DNA from: Saxidomus purpurata
Lineage: Eukaryota > Mollusca > Bivalvia > Venerida > Veneridae
Assembly (NCBI GenBank): GCA_022818135.1
Contig: JAFMSR010000018.1
Location: 39,673,951-39,737,950 of the forward strand
DNA: 64,000 nucleotides
Direction: 5' to 3'
In this document: positions 1-11,000 of the stretch, one piece after another
Layout of the letters: every line of letters starts with the position of its first letter
Numbering within the stretch: position 1 is the first letter of the stretch
Position numbers and translations under genes: made by a program
Notes under the pieces: model-generated
What the model saw: the letters and a program-made list of their open reading frames with translations, nothing else
The model's database searches: none
What the model was told of the DNA's origin: nothing

Positions 1-344
1 GGGCCCACAAACAATACTGACATGTAAATATTTTGGAAATTGGTGATGGTTGATATTGAAGCATGACCCAAAAGAACACAAAGAAACCAATTCGTGTTGA
101 ACAAACAAAACCTGACACGACACCACATCTACTGACTGACCTGTATTATCGAATATCGAATAATATATATACAGTATGTCCAGTAATACTCTATAGATCG
201 TTCTTTATATGTCTTAATTTTTCATTACCATTATCCTTATTAGTTTGACATGAATGAATATATTTATGATTATTTGCCGCAAAACATTCTAAAATAGTTT
301 AAAAGCTGAAACTGATAAGTAAATCAGAAGAAAAAAGTTTTTAT
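1..344. other. No feature recognised
   Basis: AT-rich sequence. A 61-codon open frame at 63-248 has no recognisable domain and looks random. Confidence 0.5.
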
Positions 345-430
345 AAAAATTTGGTTTGGTAGGGATTCGAACTCAGCCGGTGCAGACGGCTTTACTAATT
401 ACACCAAGGAGACCGACTACTGATAAGAGA
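345..430 (-). repeat. tRNA-like fragment, probable SINE head
   Basis: On the minus strand it has an A-box-like TGGTGTAATTAGT and a B-box-like GAGTTCGAATCCC at tRNA spacing. The T stem and acceptor stem do not pair properly and the base before the would-be anticodon is C, so it is not a functional tRNA. A decayed tRNA-derived SINE head is likely. Confidence 0.45.
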
Positions 431-2372
431 AAAAAATAAAGTAAAATAATATTGTACAAATGTATATAATTAAGAAGGCAATCGAAGATTATTCAGTCGA
501 ATATGCTTCATTACTTTAATGTCAAAAGCTGATATTTTCATTTTTCTCAGCGTAGAAGCGAACGACAACTCCATAACAAACGACAACTCTTGCAGTTCCA
601 AAATATTAGACTGTGTCTACAGTTTTCATCTCCGAGGTACCTCAATTTTTTAATGAAGAGAGACGCATATATTCGATCTAGTGCTTAAGTATCCATGCAC
701 CTTTTACTCACCACGTATTAAATAAACGTTGATCCGCTTGAAAAAAAAAATAATTAAAATACATCTTACAGAAGCACCGTCCGTTCATTATAAATATCTT
801 TTATAATGGTGTCAGCAAAATCGATTAAATTAGGTCGCCACCTCAAAGCACTTTGTGAAATAGAATATCATAATAAAGCAAGAATAATATATGGCCTTTG
901 ATGAATTCTGTTATTGTAACTAAACTGTAAATAAAATCATGCGGGTGGGTTTTACATTTCAATACACTTATTATCATTGTTCAATGTCCCGTCTGTAAAG
1001 CTCTTTTGTGCAATAAGGCTTTCAGTACTTTGTTTGTTTGCTGTTTTGTTTTGTTTTAATTTATTATATCATGTGTGTGAGGGTCTATAAAATCGATTTA
1101 AGGTCAAGAAAATTGTATATTAATATTTTCTGGTTCTTGTGACATGCTGGTAAAAAAAGAAAATGTAGTTGGTTTTTTTTTTATAAATATTTTTCTAATT
1201 GTTTCATGTAAACGGACATGAACACCTTGTTTATGTCAGATATAACTTGTGGTTACCCAAATTAATATAGGTATTGAGCGATTCAGTTATCCGACCGTTT
1301 ATATTATTACCAAGCTTGGCCTAAATAATATTTGTCGCAAGATTTATGTGTTCTAGAAATGAAACCTTTTAAAGTCCCCCCGTGTTAGAACATGAGATGA
1401 CAATAACAATTATAGCCGATTTGAAAAAAATCATTCATCTATGTACAAAAATTTTATTTATGATAGAGCCATTGTCATCCTTAGTTTTAATTACAAACTG
1501 TTATATTCATTTTTGTGTGTATACTTGCTCAGTATGTTAATGTGGGGTCACATTGAAGTCAGAAAAAGGAGGACAGAACAGAAATTTGAAGACAGAAACT
1601 ATTGACTTAAAGTGGAATTATGCACATTTTTTTCAAGAAAAAATCCAGCTGAAATAGGTGTGTGTAAAAAGGGTAGAGGAAATAATAGATTTTAACCCAA
1701 TACACCAAACTCTTCCTACTACCAGTACGAAATAACAACTTTCCAAATATTACTTTTCCCATTTTGACTTGGAGAGTTAATTTAACAAAAAAACAATTGC
1801 ATGCAGGAGTTGCTTCCCTTCCACTGCCTGCCGAAATCTCTATCAACAACTACAACAACCCAAGGGAGATCACTGTGAAGAAAAGGAACTATAATTATTT
1901 TATTTGTCCATTTTTTTAATTTCTAAAGCACCAACTTCAAATACTAATGCGGCATTATCATTAGTTTAACACATTTAAATGCGCAGCAATCGAAAGTTGC
2001 TTTTATAAAACTGTCACCAAAAATACACTATGTGCAGTAAGATGTACATAATGTCACTTTAACTACGAAGACCATAAACAAAAGCGGGAGTGTCACGTAG
2101 GTTACGGAAATGCAAACCACCAGTGGGCCTTGTGTCTGCAAGTACCATCAATGTCTACGATTATGAAGATATTAAAACAATCAATGAGTACACTTATAAA
2201 GACAACCCGTCTGTCTTATGGTTCAGAACAATACTTAATCGTAGTAAATGTTTTGAAAGCAAGTAGATAATAAGTTATGCTGAGTTCTTTCTCTCATTGA
2301 AATGTATGAAATGAAAGTTTACCTAGAAAATGTGGACTAAGATAAAAAAAACTGATTTTGCCTACATTCAAT
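431..2372. other. No feature recognised
   Basis: AT-rich non-coding sequence with short homopolymer runs. An 80-codon open frame on the minus strand (1607-1849) shows no family motif. Confidence 0.5.
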
Positions 2373-2720
2373 GGGAATGAAACTGTTACATAGATTAATA
2401 TATTTTGGCTATGTTCATTGTTCAAGTGGAATAACTCAGTGATTAATGTCTTCTTTAAATTTATAGTGGTCACTTTTAAGGGTTACATCACTTTAAAACA
2501 ATCACTGAGTATAAAAACAAAAATAATATCAAACAGGGAATTGCCACGTAAAAAACGCTACACACACACTCACACACAAACCAAACACACGGGGAAAAAA
2601 AAAAAAATTAAGGGAAAGGGGGGGTTGCATTGCAAAAACAATCAATAAGTTTTTAACCTTTATGGTGCGCACCCAACCTCACCTTAAAACAATCAATAAG
2701 TAGCCATTAAAACAATCAAT
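2373..2720. repeat. Dispersed repeat copy plus short motif array and simple repeat
   Basis: 2373-2500 resembles 13205-13333 and 60759-60897, sharing GGAATGAAACT, a CAGTGATTAATGTC-like word and GGTCACTTTxAAGGGTTA. The word AAAACAATCAATAAGT then recurs at about 2636, 2684 and 2707. A CA-rich and poly-A stretch lies at 2558-2612. Confidence 0.5.
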
Positions 2721-3659
2721 AAGTTTTATGTTTACCATCATAAAGACTTTAGATATAGCATAGCGCAAAACATTTTGGAGACAATGCAATAGAACGTATA
2801 GAAGTAGAAGCTTTTTATAAAGCCATAGTTTGACATGATTAATGTGAAAAGCAAGGAATACAACTACAGTACATCCTCCGCAAGACTGAGAAAACAAACA
2901 TATCAAGACTCAATAAAACACTGCATACGACATGTTCATTAAGGAGAAAAGACGATTATACTATAAAAGTGCAAGTATACTGATGCTAATAAAGATTATT
3001 TGCAGCGGGTTAATCAAAACACAGGGACCAATCCCTAGAGACTACAGACGTTATCGAACGCTATAACAATTGCACTGGGCAGAGAAACGAACACCAAGAT
3101 GATGGTTGTGCTGCAAACTGCAAAATTGCTGCTGACACGCTTTAGATTATTGTTCTATACGTAAACAATTTCATCAGCTTTCAGAAAGACTTTTGGTTTA
3201 CAATATTTATTTTCTTAACAATTTCCCTGGACGGTTCGCGGTCGGAAAGTATTCAATTGTCATTGTCGTTGCTCTACAAGCCAGTGGTATATTTTGTGCA
3301 TCTGTCCCTTGGAGAAAAATATAGCAGTCCCCTACTGTAGATGTGATAGACTTTGAAAGCCAATACTACTAGTGAATTAACCATATGCCATTTTCGGACA
3401 GACGACATTCGTAGCTACATGTAATTGCACAACACAATAATCTCCCATTAAAAAATAGTATAAAACCAAGTCTGAAAAAAATACTTTTTTCTGAACTTAT
3501 TTGAACTCGCTCTCTGAAAAATACCATGAACATAGCGAGTATGTTATGATGAAAATTCTTCGTTAAAACTAAGGATATAAAAATTTTTCAAAACTCAAAA
3601 CATACAGTGAAACTCATGATTACATAAAGAAATAGAAAAAAAATAAAGAAACTTTTATC
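2721..3659. other. No feature recognised
   Basis: Non-coding, AT-rich. No family-like reading frame and no obvious repeat. Confidence 0.45.
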
Positions 3660-3960
3660 AATTTTGAACAAGGTTTACATCTATGGGTATCTACGGGTAG
3701 CCACGTATACCAAACAGTTATGTTGCATGTTCGGCTTCAGGGAACGGTGTCACATATTTAAAATATCTGTCTTCAGATTAATTTTAAGCTCTTACATGAG
3801 CTGTGATAGGAGGTTATAACCCCCTCATCACACAAGAATGTTCATAGAATTGTAAAGATTAATGTTTTCACAAATCTATGACACGGCTCCAATGTTAAAA
3901 ATGAATTGTATTTTTTGTGTTTAGAGGTTCCCCATAGCTGTAAACCTTGTTCACAAAATT
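3660..3960. mobile_element. MITE-like element with terminal inverted repeats (301 bp)
   Basis: The left end AATTTTGAACAAGGTTTACA and the right end, read on the other strand, AATTTTGTGAACAAGGTTTA match over about 28 bases through CTATGGG. No coding capacity. Diverged relatives sit near 46519-46765 (sharing CATGACACGGTTCC and TATCTGTTTTCA) and 12195-12300 (TGCAGCTTTGGGTAACCC). Confidence 0.7.
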
Positions 3961-5815
3961 ACAACAGGTAAGAAAATTAGTACATTTAGTGACCTATTTC
4001 TTTTTGTAAAAAATGTGCACCATCATATTTTAGAGAGTAAGTAGACCTTTTCAAATATGTTTTGTGAATTTTAATGAATGAAATCCTAGCTATTGTTTGG
4101 CGCTACCTTAAGAAAACCAAAGTCAAACGGGAGTTACAAACGGGGGCTACAAACGGGGGCTACAAGTATACATTATATTTGTAATCTAACATTAATTAGC
4201 TTTGATAATGAAGCCTTATTTGATTACCGGAGTATCATTTCATGGTACAATAATTTTAACATATATTGACTTCCTGCTTTGAATCTTCTCTATGTGATAT
4301 AAACTTTGATTTTGATAAGTTGCTATAGAAACGACAGGAAAGAGTTTAATTTACTAAATCTAATTTTCTCCCTGCAGACGTCAGAATCGCTCTTTCTGTT
4401 TTAAAAGAACTCTTACAACCTATCGTAAAATATTTAAATGGGTTTAGTAAATATACAGTTTGAAACATTCTACAGTATCAGTTCCCGGATGTCATTACAT
4501 CATGTTGTCAAATGTTATCACTAAATATTAATTAGATAAATTGATCAAGATGTAAACTTAAAAAAATATCCCCCATACACCAGTATGATATTTTAAGTAA
4601 ATAGATTCTAAGTTTCGACTGGATTTTATTGCTTTGGGTAATAACACAACAAAACCGAGCATCGCATTGTTAAAATTGGATACATTTAAACATGTTTTCA
4701 ATTAATTAAACAATGAATCAAGTTCATTAATATGTTTCTTGGATTATTATGCAATCATACACATTTACATATACTATTGCTTAAAGCCCACCATAACCGT
4801 TACAACCAAACACACATGTTTACGTCCTTACATATGTCATAAAAATGTAAACTACCAACATCGCCAGCAATCTCAGTAAACATTTTTTAAACAATGAATC
4901 ATGAAGGTATTATTTCCCTGAAGAAGTTATTCAGTGAGAAAGAAAATATCTTACACAATTGTTTTCAGTTCACCAAAGCTTCAAGCGGCGTCTGATAAAG
5001 AGTAGATTACCAAATTGCAAATAAGATATATTTTATCATACAGATGGATGTGAACTGTCTTATTTGGCTAGCGAGTCATTATTTCATCACTCAAGTCTGT
5101 GTTTTATCGATGCCTTCGGTGTCTGTGGCATTTTGTTTCTTTCATGCAAATTTGGAATTGCAATGGAAATGAAAGATTCAATGTATCAAGTCCACTGAGT
5201 GTTATCTGGTCATCACGATCTAGTTTTAATCGGAAAAATGATATAATTTAGAAATCTGCGACAACATTATCGTTATTTCTCAAACTGATTGTGTATATTT
5301 TTCATGGTCCGTATTTTAGTTCTTAATATATTGGTCCAAACGTATAAGGTACAGTTTTTCTATTTAATGCATTTTTGTGATATTAAACTTTGGAATAAGT
5401 GAGTTTGCGCCTTCCCCTCGAATAGATTACATCACCTATTGGAATAAGTTATATCACTTATTTGACCTATTGTACGTATAGAATAGGTGACACAAAGTAC
5501 ATTAAAGAGTAAAGCGGTGCCAATTTTATAACGTTATAACAATATAGAAACCCAAAAGAGGGAGCGCTCTCTATTTCTGCCTCTAACTGACTTAGTGTTT
5601 GCCCTACATTTAGATTTTATTTACAACATTTTATTACATCATGCGCAAACAGGTCTTGCATGTTGGTACACATGAGCGGCTGGCTTCCGACAGCAACTGT
5701 TTTAGAACGACCACACTGTCCACTCGAACTATTTTCAGTTTTACTTATAAGGATGATCATAATCTACACTGTTGTACTTTCAGTATGTCGTAGAGCAATT
5801 TATCGCACATTGAAG
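3961..5815. other. No feature recognised
   Basis: AT-rich with a direct repeat of ACGGGGGCTACAA near 4140. An open frame at 5660-5848 has a hydrophobic stretch but no splice context tying it to the receptor gene. Confidence 0.45.
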
Positions 5816-5821
5816 ATTTTT

Positions 5822-5910
5822 TCCGTCGATTATGTGACAACAGAATAATCTGCGAGGACGAAAATTTAAATAGTCATTCGGGATTCGTCCTCGTGAATTA
5901 TTCCGCACAT
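5822..5910. mobile_element. Short hairpin element (foldback MITE)
   Basis: GAATAATCTGCGAGGACGAA is answered by TTCGTCCTCGTGAATTATTC, and the pairing extends outward through TTATGTG/CACATAA. The word GGAATAATTCACG on the minus strand is shared with the larger hairpin at 60999-61167. Confidence 0.65.
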
Positions 5911-6204
5911 AACCTCTTGGGAATGCTACAAGTTTCGAAAATCACTCTAAATCGTCGATTATATCTTAATTAGACAAAACTTTGACGTTTATAAATAAGT
6001 AATGCCTGTGTTTATTATAGTCCGTATTAGCATCCTGCATTTAACCGTTCAGATAGGAATAATAGCTCAGTCTTTTCTGTCGTTTTAATGATCCTTCTCA
6101 AAACTCGATTAAATACTGTCAGATATTCGCTGTACTTTCCTTTCTGATTTTTCTGAACGATGGTCTCAGCAGCAAAATTCCAAACCTTTACCTAGAAAGA
6201 TTAT

Positions 6205-6370
6205 CATACATTTAACTCCGTATATAACGAATCTGGATATAGCACACTTCTTGATATAAGGAACAAATTATCTGCGGTCCGATTTGATTCCGTCCATTTT
6301 AAATATTAAATGCTATGTGGCAATAATATATTCCCGATACAAGGAATAAACTTACATAGTCCGGAGGAGC
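6205..6370. repeat. Fragment of a pogo-like DNA transposon end
   Basis: CTCCGTATATAACGA followed by TGGATATAGC matches the reverse complement of 33105-33182, where the end TACAGTAAAGTCCGTATATA is intact. The family assignment is inference from the pogo/Tigger-type TIR style. Confidence 0.45.
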
Positions 6371-7169
6371 TTGCTATACACGGAATACTGTATACAGAAA
6401 ATACAATTTACTTAACCGTATGATTGCATGCATGTTTCTGCCATCAGGTAGCCATTTACCTATCGCGTTGATATTCTAAACAGTTTAGAAAATTTATGTA
6501 CTTTTCTGAAACAAATATCGTAGTAAACTATATGTTCTAAATATGCTTTTATATCTTTTTTATGTACATGTATGAGTTAAACTTCAATATCCAATTGTGA
6601 TAGTATTGTCTTTACATGTGTATGTATTTATAAACTGCGTATAGTACAGGTCATATAGTATAATACCTTCGACACATGCTGGCGGACGCAGTCCTCTGTA
6701 AAATTCTTGTCTGTATAAAAAAAGTCAAAATGGTTATCAAGGAACCACCGCATGAGGTTCGAAGAAAGTATCTGATTTCAATGAGACTAAAAATTAATAA
6801 GTTTTACTTACGTCATTGTTATGACAAAGCTGTCAAAGTGGGATTTCCAACCAATGATTGGCTGAAGTACTCATTACATAGCATGTTCCTGAAATTATAT
6901 CCCATACGGTCACGCTTAAATTGCATATTTCTACATCTTCAAATTATGTCAGAGAAACGAGAATGTCAATAAAATTTACAATTGTAGAAAATGGGTCGTA
7001 ATAAAAATAGATAGTGACATTGCTCAACCTACTTTGGTTCTTAAAAAGTTTAATCACACTTACTTTAACCAGAAATAATGCTTGTTTCCAAATCTTCTGA
7101 GAATTGTTACCCCATCTTTATACTACGGTGTTCTGTTAGGAAAATTGTCATTTCTCTTTTATTTTTTTA

Positions 7170-7287
7170 GGTGATAACGCAAAGTTACCATGGTGACGAT
7201 TCGCGATGTCAAGATAATATGCAAAAAGTTACGGCAAGAAAACATCGCGTAATCGCGTGTTCGTCGTGGTAACTTTCCGTTATTACC
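7170..7287. mobile_element. 118-bp foldback element
   Basis: The left arm GGTGATAACGCAAAGTTACC pairs with the right arm, whose reverse complement is GGTAATAACGGAAAGTTACC. The pairing resumes at CGCGATGT/ACATCGCG. Non-coding. The 5' tract tttattttttttag looks like a splice acceptor, but no exon follows. Confidence 0.7.
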
Positions 7288-7379
7288 GAATTGATAAGAT
7301 GAGAGAGTATGCCGATGGTTCTAAAGGAACACTATACTTTTATACAAATAGAGGAAATTTGTTGGTTTCGGTGTTATAG

Positions 7380-7460
7380 CACGTTATAATTTCACCTAGT
7401 GGGCACCAAAAGCGTAGCCACGAGAGAAAATAACTACGTTTTGTGTTCATGAGTGAAATT
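7380..7460. mobile_element. Short hairpin element
   Basis: GTTATAATTTCAC and GTGAAATTATAGT flank a 60-base spacer with ACGAGAGAAAATA. It resembles the hairpin family at 5822 and 60999 in its ATAATTCAC-type stem. Confidence 0.45.
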
Positions 7461-7588
7461 ATAGTGATATATCATCGATACAAACAAGTTTTTTTGTTTA
7501 TTTTATGTCTCAAACCCTACTTTTCTTGAGCTTATTTAAATTAAATGTCGTAAACCGGGGGAAACGTCATCAAAAGTTAGAGCAAACG

Positions 7589-7610
7589 TGACGTCGTTTA
7601 AACGACGTCA
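7589..7610. promoter_or_regulatory. 22-bp perfect palindrome with paired CRE-like half sites
   Basis: TGACGTCGTTT is followed by its exact reverse complement. It contains two TGACGTC units facing each other, 190 bases before the first receptor exon seen. Binding by CREB/ATF-type factors is inference. Confidence 0.4.
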
Positions 7611-7802
7611 TCGTTGTATGGTTGCCGGCAATCATTACGCTCGGTACACTTTTTGACATTAATCCGGGTAACAGATATTGGTTATTTTCACTGAGTGGAC
7701 AGTGGTTTTATATAATCCACCGTTGTATTTCGATAAACCACCGAAAAACATGAACTTAATATACATTGTTATCGTATTTTATAAAAATCATTCTTTTTTC
7801 AG

Positions 7803-8062
7803 TTGTGGCTGCTGACACCCATCTTAAAATAAAAGACATGTTCAATAACCCTTTGGAAGAAGACACAACTTACTCCATACCACATGACCAAAGGGACAGA
7901 GTCGTACCGAATGTTCCAAGCTATACCAGAGGTGTTCCGGATGAACAGCGCCTTATGCACTATCTGTTCAATGGTTATGAACGTACGGTACGACCTGTAC
8001 GGAATGCAAGTACGCCTGTAGTCATACGAATGGGCCTGACGCTGACACAAATATTTGATATG
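7803..8062 (+). CDS. nAChR exon a: N-terminus of ligand-binding domain
   Basis: Acceptor ttcttttttcag precedes it and donor gtaagt follows. The first two bases complete a codon begun in an unseen upstream exon. It encodes 86 residues. The canonical first helix of the family ([20 protein letters not shown]) starts only about 46 residues in, so a polar leader of unusual length precedes it. An N-glycosylation sequon lies in RNAST. The exon ends in frame at QIFDM, the point where the family reads into DEKxQ of the next exon. Confidence 0.9.
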
Positions 8063-11000
8063 GTAAGTTTCTTCTTTTTCTCTTAGGGTAGAAGGTCATC
8101 CAAAGACTTTTCTCTATAACTTTTTATTCTAAAACATTCTCATATTTCAAATGAATCCGTATTTCAGTGTTATAAGCTGTCCGTATTTGGTGTGGTGTCG
8201 CAGTGTTAGTTGTAATCATGATGCCATTGTTTCTGTAGCTGATTACATTGTAGCTTTATTAATATCATTCGTGTTTTGTTAAGTTTTAGTTTGTGCATAT
8301 ATTCGTTGTTTCTGATAGTTTAGGCATTAAATGAAAGAAAAGTTCGTTAGCAGTGCTGTTCCAATAGGTTTCAACACCCTTCGTCAATGGTGAAAATGTG
8401 TATTCCGACTCTGTCCCCTTGTCAGGCCGATGGCAAAAAAATGGCTTTACACACTAAACTTCACCTATACCATCTCTCAAAACATCAGTTGTGTCATGTC
8501 CTCTGCTCATTTCGTCATGGATTTATATTTCTGTACACATAAAAGGAATTTACCGTATTGTTCAGACTGCCAAGACAATTAAGTGATCGTTTTCCAAGTA
8601 CCAAGATTGGATGTTAACAATAGCAAGTAATCAAAATATTGCTCTACACAAAAGTTAAAGAATCCCAAGTTAGTTATTAAATATTGTATCAAATGTATCT
8701 TCGACTTTATAGAAAACCTCCTAATATTTCAGAAAGAAATGTGCACATTCTTGACGCTAACGTTGAAATATTGTTGTTGTAAATAGTCCATTTTACAGAG
8801 CAGATCGTTTCTGAGATATCGACTGACAAGGGAAAATACAAATTTATGCTCATTTCGACATGCTGCAATATATAAATTTATAGAGAGCAATACAAGAATG
8901 TACTTGTAGGTTATGCAAAGACATTTATCAAAGAGATAATTTAATAAAACTGTTAGAGATGTTGTGAGCTATATAAATACGACAACAACCTTTCTTTCGA
9001 GTAGTATTGTAGGCTTAGCTTCAATCGTGCTAGCTCTGTCATCTACGGAATCCCCCGTATGTAACCGGCCAAAGAATGCACCAATAGAAATGTGTCCAGT
9101 TTGTTTGTGGTACAGTAAATTATATGTCTTGCATCCAATATTTTAGAAATGCTTTCGTTTCTATCTGGCAATAAGAGAAGTCACGGTGACATTGTACTAC
9201 AACAATTTATATATTCACAACATTTGCCAAACATTTAGCTGTTACAGAACCATGGTTTTATCAACACTAGGTAATCGAAATGGTAATCATGGTCTAACAG
9301 TATGATGGGATTTCGGATGAATTTAAGAAAATATATGCGTAGACTCACGAATTTGTTCTTAAACTTTCGTGAACTTTTTAACTATTTTACGATTTGCTTT
9401 TAGATTGGAATAAAACAGTTAAGGTAGTTGTTGTTTTCAATACACTCAACGTGTTTCTATCTGGTCAAGACATCTAGCGAGTTCATTAATTTATATCTAC
9501 TCAAGCCACAGGACCGGACGCTAAGCACGTTTTCATTGGTATTCAATTCGCCTCCTTCATTTCTGGAAATAATAAATTCATCGGCACCAGCTCTCTACTA
9601 AGAAAAGACAATCAAAGACAGCCGAGATAAATCGAGTGTATCCCAAGTGAATTCAACAACATTTCCACAGGTTTTAGATAATTAGCCAATGACAAATCAC
9701 CGCAAATTATAAACCTCCTGGGAAATTTTTCAGACATATAATACACAAAGCCAAATCCATTGTGGACTTAATTACATTTTGTTATTAACGTTTTACTCCT
9801 TAGTATATATTTTCTATTTATTCTATTAGCACTGAATATATTGTCTGTAAGCCGGCTCCATTATGGTTTCCGGCATGAAAAGTTCTGACTGATCAATGTT
9901 TGGTGATGCATGAAATTAACGTTGTCATATTAGGTTTCAGGTCTCATTCCGCACGTTGTTCATTTATTATACAAAAAGTACGTTCATATTATGTACTTTA
10001 AACGAAATGTAAATTATGAAATAACGCATTTAATTACTGACAAACGTATGAAAAGATTTTCAGAGAAATTATATGTGTACCAACGCACATGTATGCTGCA
10101 GGAAAGCAATCAAATGACATTCCTTGCTTTAAACGTTTAAGTTTGTTTCCTTGACATGGAAATCAGCAGAGTTACATATATTATATATAATATATTTTAT
10201 AGTAATATACAAATATTATTTCCGGTAAAAGAATATGTCACCTAGGAACATTTAACTTTGTTGTCATTTATCTAAGTTGAATGTGCCTGTTAGCCCGACG
10301 TATTAATGAAAACCAAGCAAGCATCCAGTACTCAGAGACAATCTGGCGTCCAGTACTCAGAGATAATCAAGCATCCAGTACTCAGAGACAATCTGGCGTC
10401 CAGCACTCAGAAACAATCAAGCGTCCAGTATTTAGACACAATCAAGCGTACAATACTCAAGGACAATCAAGCGACACGTACTCAGAGACAATCAAGCGTC
10501 CAGTACTCAGAGACAATCAAGCGTCAATTACTCAGGGACAATCAAGCGTCCAGATCTCAGGGACAAGCAAGCGGGCCAGTACTCAGAGACAAGCAAGCGG
10601 CCAGTACTCAGAGACAAGCAAGCGGCCAGTACTCAGGGACAAGCAAGCGGCCAGTACTCGGGGACAAGCAAGCAGCCAGTACTCAGAGACAAGCAAGCGG
10701 CCAGTACGCTAAGGACAAGCAAGCGGCCAGTACTCGGGGACAAGCAAGCGGCAAGTACTCAGAGACAAGCAAGCGGCCAGTACTCAAGGACAAGCAAGCG
10801 GCCAGTACTCAGGGACAAGCAAGCGGCCAGTACTCAAAGACAAGCAATCGACCAGTACTCAGAGACAAGCAAGCGTCCAGTACTCAGAGACAAGCAACGG
10901 CCAGTCATCTAAGGACAATCAAGCGGCCAGTACTCTAAGGAAAAACAAGCGGCCAGTACTCAGGGCCAGGCAAGCAGCCAGTTCTCAGAGACAAGCAAGC

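Noticed and set aside
345..430. Functional tRNA gene
   Set aside because: T and acceptor stems do not pair and the base before the would-be anticodon is C; better read as a SINE remnant.
5660..5848. Candidate signal-peptide exon for the receptor
   Set aside because: A hydrophobic run is present but no donor in the required phase was found next to it.
6676..6972. 98-codon open frame with basic residues
   Set aside because: No domain recognised, no codon or splice support; likely chance.
7766..7804. In-frame hydrophobic stretch ([13 protein letters not shown]) just before the first receptor exon, looking like a signal peptide
   Set aside because: No in-frame ATG precedes it before a stop at 7757, and the bases form a strong polypyrimidine tract and acceptor. 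The resemblance is due to the T-rich tract.
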